This document shows, piece after piece, positions 59,706 through 64,000 of a stretch of 64,000 nt of DNA (position 1 is the first letter of the stretch; the number at the start of each line of letters is the position of its first letter). The position numbers and the translations under genes are program-made. The notes below the pieces were generated by a model, which worked only from the letters and a program-made list of their open reading frames with translations, ran no database searches and was not told the origin of the DNA. This DNA comes from Hevea brasiliensis (taxonomy: Eukaryota > Streptophyta > Magnoliopsida > Malpighiales > Euphorbiaceae). The stretch covers positions 97,170,190 through 97,234,189 of the forward strand of contig NC_079501.1 of NCBI RefSeq assembly GCF_030052815.1. Reading direction: 5' to 3'.

Positions 59706-61505
59706 TGTTACACCTAACCCTTTTGTAAGGTATAACATATTCCTGTAGTATACCTAATAAATTATCGAACTACACCTACCGATAACCTATTGAATATACT
59801 ATAAAGGTTTTTAAATGGATCATAGCATTTTATTTCATTTTTATTTTGAAGAAAACTACATGGTGATTGTTGGAACTTTAGCAAAATCCAAAATTTATAA
59901 CTCGTTAAAATCATAAAATAAATCAAATAAAAGATTTTCTTTAATCATTTCACAAGCACAATATTAATACATTTACATTTCAAATGTTTCATTCATTAGA
60001 GATAATAAACTTAATATTACAAAACTACATTTACATGAGTCTCAAATGAAATAAAACATTTACAATCTTAAAATGTTATAAAGAATGTAATGCTTTTTAA
60101 TACAAATTGCTCATTGTCCGTACATCATACATATAGCTACAAAATATATCAAAAGGAATTACAGTGGAATACCTAATGTATATACCCACAATCAATACAA
60201 AAGTCGCTCCCAAGTCTCTCACTCCTAGCTTTCTCCTTTCTTACCTACGAAAAGATAAATAAACTATCACGAGTATATCACTCAAGGCAAAGAACTAATA
60301 ATTTTAAAACTTAAGGTATAGCACAACTTTGTCAAAATATAACAAATCACATTTTTCATAATCATAAAAACATCACAATAATTTTCAAGTCCATAACAAC
60401 CCTTTTTTGAAATAATCTTTTAATGAAGAAATCATAATTCACAATTCACAAAACATAAGTGTTGCCATGTTGTACAGTTTAGACCATGACACAAAATTTG
60501 ATGATCAATACCGTGTTATACACCACGATAAAGTAAATCAATCCCACTAACCGTTATTAATGAGAGAAGGGCTAGATAGCTAATGAGTACTCATTTAGTC
60601 TCACCCCATTAACTGTTATTAATGGGGGACACAAATATAATCAAATATCAAAACCCAAAGTAGCCGTTACATCGGGGAGTTCCAAAAGGGACTATCATGC
60701 TCACCGTGGATTTTAAAAAAATTTTCAAGAGTTTCTCAATTCATTATCACATTTGCTAAATATTAAACACATTAAAATCAACATAAAATCCATAAAGGGG
60801 TTGGGAACACACAATTTCTCCATTTTAAGAAGATCATAACTCATTCAAAGCAAACTCATTTTAAATAAACTTATTCAAATCAATTTACAAAGTTAAAAAC
60901 AAAGAAAAAAGGTTAGTTGTGCACAAACCTTCAATGATCTCCTTTCTCTTTACTTACTTCTCCTTGTCTGTCCTAACCTCTTTTTCTACTGAAAACATAC
61001 AAGTAGAATGTCTTAATACTCATCTCAACTATTGCCAAGTACTCATTACATGAATGTCTAATGCATTCCTAAGTTAGCTTTATTATTTCAATGGAGTTTT
61101 GGTTTTCTTCGGATGTTTTAGTACTTTGATTTTTGAACCCAATTTTTACCTAGTTCCCATCATAATTTAGCAAGGTGTTCTTCATGAAAATTGTTTCTCA
61201 GGTCTCAGCCTTTATTTTCCTTTTGAATCACAAAATTTGGAGTTTTGCAGCTCTAATTATGATCAAATTACTAATCATCGCTCACGTGGGACAAATTCCT
61301 ACTGCTGCATTTCGTGGTGGTTTCTAGAATTTACTCAATTTGCATCTAACATCCGAGCCTTTTATGCTCATAATTAGGATCAAGTCCCTCTAAAATAATG
61401 TTTTAGACTCTCTTGTCTTGTGGTTTCCTAAATCATTTTGAATCACTTCAATTAAACTTAAATTTATCATCAATTGAATTAAAACACATCAAACCCTAAG
61501 TTTTC
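59706..61505. mobile_element. Truncated LTR-like sequence starting TGTTACACC, running into the gap
   Basis: It starts 'tgttacacctaaccctttt', like the LTR start at 42304 but from another family. It contains two copies of an 'aac(c/t)gttattaatg' phrase (60550-60620) and no coding region. The other end would lie in or beyond the N run, so neither a TG...CA pair nor a target-site duplication can be checked. The call rests mainly on the terminal motif and composition. Confidence 0.35.
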
Positions 61506-61518
61506 NNNNNNNNNNNNN
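61506..61518. other. Assembly gap (13 N)
   Basis: Thirteen undetermined bases. The sequences on the two sides are unrelated, and the right side duplicates a locus found earlier in the window. Confidence 0.98.
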
Positions 61519-61579
61519 GTAAGAATAACGGAATAAAAATATTCTTATAAATATTAATAATATGTTTTTTTTTATGAAT
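61519..61579. repeat. Second copy of the retrotransposon's left flank
   Basis: 'gtaagaataacggaataaaa' through 'ataatatg', the T run and 'tatgaat' match 7726-7790, differing mainly in T-run length. This is host flank, not part of the element, so the locus itself is duplicated in the sequence. Confidence 0.85.
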
Positions 61580-64000
61580 TATCGCAAGGAATTTTGCGGT
61601 CGCTGAGCAGACCCTCACGAAGTGGGAAAGAGTGAGAGTCGCCACCTTAGTTTTGAGGAAACTAAAGAAAACCATTTGTGAAGATAAATTGAAATATGAA
61701 ACCACTTCAAGGCAGAGATTCTAGGTTAGGAATTAAAGTGGCGGGTGGGGAAGGTGTTAGGCACCCCACCTCGTCCCTTAATAAGGGTAAGTAGATTTAA
61801 TTTTGTATTAGTTAGGAGGCTTAAATGGACATGTTAATCCTTTTGTCAAAAGGAACATTTGATTTTCACTAAATTCGGATCACCCGGATACATAAGTAAA
61901 TGAGACAACCTTAGTGAATTGGCGTCGCGAATCATTTTTATTTGGGATTATTTTGCGTCAAAGTTAAGATTAGGTGTGAGAATCGGATAAGAACTCTCCT
62001 CAGATCTCTCTTAAATTAGAGAGGAGATCGGATAAGAATCCTCCTCAGGTCTCTTTTGGGGTATTTAAAATTTAGGATTGAGAATCGGATAAGAACTCTC
62101 CTCAGATCTCTTTTAAGTATTCATTAAAATTTTAGTTGAGGATCGGATAAGAATTTTCCTCCAATTTCTATTTAATGTTTATTAAAATTTTGAGTTGAGG
62201 CCAGGATAAGAACTCTCCTCAGATCTCTATTTAATATTTATTAAAATTTTGAGTTGAGGCAGGATAAGAACTCTCTTAGATCTCTATTAAGTATTTATTT
62301 AAATTTTGATTTGAGGCCGGATAAGAACTCTCCTCAGATCTCTATTTAATTAAAGTTTTGAGTTGAGAATCGGATAAGAACCCTCTTAGATCTCTTTTTA
62401 AATTATGAGGAACCTTAATGGGATTTTCGATCTCCCAAATTTAATTTCAGCTACATGTCATAAGGTCCTAAAGCTAAGGATTACGGCGTTCTAAGGTGTT
62501 GGGGGTAAGGCTTCTAATTGATAATTTGTGACTAAATAAGAGAAAATTGGACTGAATTTTCTTGACTTCCCTAAGGTCACTTTACGGTACCTATTAATGT
62601 CAGATCTATTCTGTTTCGTTTACTTTGGTTTTATTCCACTTTATGGCATCTTCGGATTGCGTTCGTCGGCCTAATAGTTTGGCTATTTTTACGGCGTGTT
62701 ATTCGGGCTCTCTCTCTTAAAGAGACCCTTAAGTTGTAGTTACCTCGTTTACCCAAACCACTTACCGCTACTAGGAGATAGAAAACTTGCATTGAAATAG
62801 CGAAGATTAATAAAATGATGGGTGATCACTAAAGAAATAAACTCGAGAGTAACATTCTTTAAGGTTCTTTGGCACTAAATAAACTTGGAGAAAATCACAT
62901 ACATAAAAGAACAAAGAAAATCACGGAAAGTAGCGTAAACACTTAATAAAGCGGCGATATGAGCTCTTACATGAGAGCCAAATCTATTGAAATAACTATG
63001 GGGTGACAAATAGTAATAAGGCGTGATTGATTAGCTTGAGGGTGATGTTCGTTGTGAAATGAAGGGTGCTTAGCTAAAATGCAATCAGATTAAGATAAAA
63101 GCAAGTGAAATGAAGTTGAGCTTGGATAATGGGAATGAAACGAGAGATGATAAAGAGTGAAAGTGAGAGTGTGACGGATAATGAACAAGCTGAAAATGTA
63201 GAGTTCGATTGAGAATCCTTTTCAGAAAACACTTGAGAAAACTAGTTTCAAAAGTCTTTCTAATCAAAACTTCAAAGTAGCGAGTAACAAATGAATCAAG
63301 TTTGAGTTCTTCGCTATAATAACTACCTCTCTTTTTTCCGTCCTTGAGCAGTTTTCATGCGGTATTTATAGGAATGGTGCTCCCCATGAAAGTCGGGATT
63401 TATTTTGAGGAGATGGAGGTCAAGATTTGAAGGACATGATCGGATGTTGAGAATTAAAGAGAATCAAAATGAATGGTGAGATCACTCTTGAGAATATTTG
63501 TCCTTTTCTTCTTTCAATCAGCGGTCCCAAATCTTCTTGTCGGAACGTCCCGAGGGCTAAGAGCGAAAAGCCTTGGTATTGTCGTCTTCTCTCTTGATCC
63601 AAGGGTTCGGGTTTGTCCTTACAGTGAGATCAACGGTGGGGATTGGGATGTCTGAATTTGTCATGACATACCACGGCACTGTCGGCGTGCGGGCGATTCT
63701 TAGGCGTGCGGTGGAGATCTCGTGCATGCGCTTTAACTACCTCGGCCACGATTCGGCGGCGGTTATTTGGGATTTGTCTTATTCTCTTTGTCTTGATCCC
63801 TCCCCTTCTCGATCTTCTTGACACGCTCCTATTAGATCTCTCATGTTGATCTCCCATCCTCAGATCTCTATTATTCCGATCCCTTAATCGGCCTTGTGCG
63901 GTCAAAGCATTAATTTCCCTCGATTCGGCGTCGCCGTTTTACCTTCGATAATAAATGCGTTTTCCCCTATATATACCCTAGGCGAAAGAGACTTCCCTTC
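61580..64000 (-). mobile_element. Third, partial LTR copy running off the window end
   Basis: This corresponds to the left LTR from 7791 to about 10295 and breaks off at the window end. The terminal TG is TA here ('tatcgcaagg'). The hairpin array (61975-62395), the minus-strand TATA (63363-63370) and the plus-strand TATA (63969-63976) are all present. It is about 3% shorter than the left LTR through scattered losses. 'tccgatctc' is regularly 'cagatctc' or 'tagatctc', and CTG/CAG triplets are often missing. Confidence 0.88.

Overview
The window is nuclear DNA of a flowering plant. It is AT-rich, has spliced genes with GT/AG introns, long (TA)n arrays and many retrotransposons. The three host genes are typical eudicot genes. 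The repeat types would fit a woody eudicot such as a Euphorbiaceae member, but the species cannot be fixed from sequence alone.

Layout. 1-7785 is gene-free AT-rich DNA, mostly two tandem copies of a ~3.2 kb unit. 7791-31722 is one complete LTR retrotransposon of 23.9 kb lying on the minus strand. It has ~5.79 kb LTRs, a TGAAT target-site duplication, a tRNA-Arg-type primer-binding site and a polypurine tract. Its internal order on the minus strand is ORF1 (DUF7745-like plus coiled coil), gag, protease plus G-patch-like segment, an intron, RT/RNase H, a second RNase H, integrase, and a 3' untranslated region with an ~18-copy 60-bp tandem array. This layout marks an Ogre-like member of the Tat lineage of Ty3/gypsy. 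Each LTR also carries, on the opposite strand, a gene of the 'putative gypsy-type transposon' (Transposase_28-like) family with its own TATA box. The element's own probable TATA box in the same LTR faces the other way.

31728-34001 is AT-rich and ends in a terminal-inverted-repeat element. The host genes follow: an RRM protein (34332-38068, +, 6 exons), an oligopeptide transporter (46983-49767, +, 6 exons, one in-frame TAG) and a PUB42/43/44-type U-box/ARM E3 ligase (54907-50281, -, 4 exons, several single-base-type indels). The last two converge tail to tail, 513 bp apart. A 2.65 kb solo LTR (42304-44952) and a two-exon gene remnant lie between the RRM and OPT genes. 57360-61505 holds decayed Ty3/gypsy remains and a truncated LTR-like sequence.

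At 61506-61518 there is a run of Ns. The sequence after it (61519-64000) repeats the left flank of the big element (from 7726) and the first ~2.5 kb of its LTR. It is therefore either a redundant copy of the same locus or a large duplication. This third copy and patches of the right LTR differ from the left LTR in a patterned way, with losses and changes clustered at CTG/CAG/CCG trinucleotides. That looks more like a sequencing or polishing artefact on methylated repeats than ordinary mutation.

Points most worth a second look: the antisense gene and back-to-back promoters inside the LTR, the spliced pol, the hairpin-forming GAGATCGGA/TCCGATCTC arrays, and the assembly signals above.
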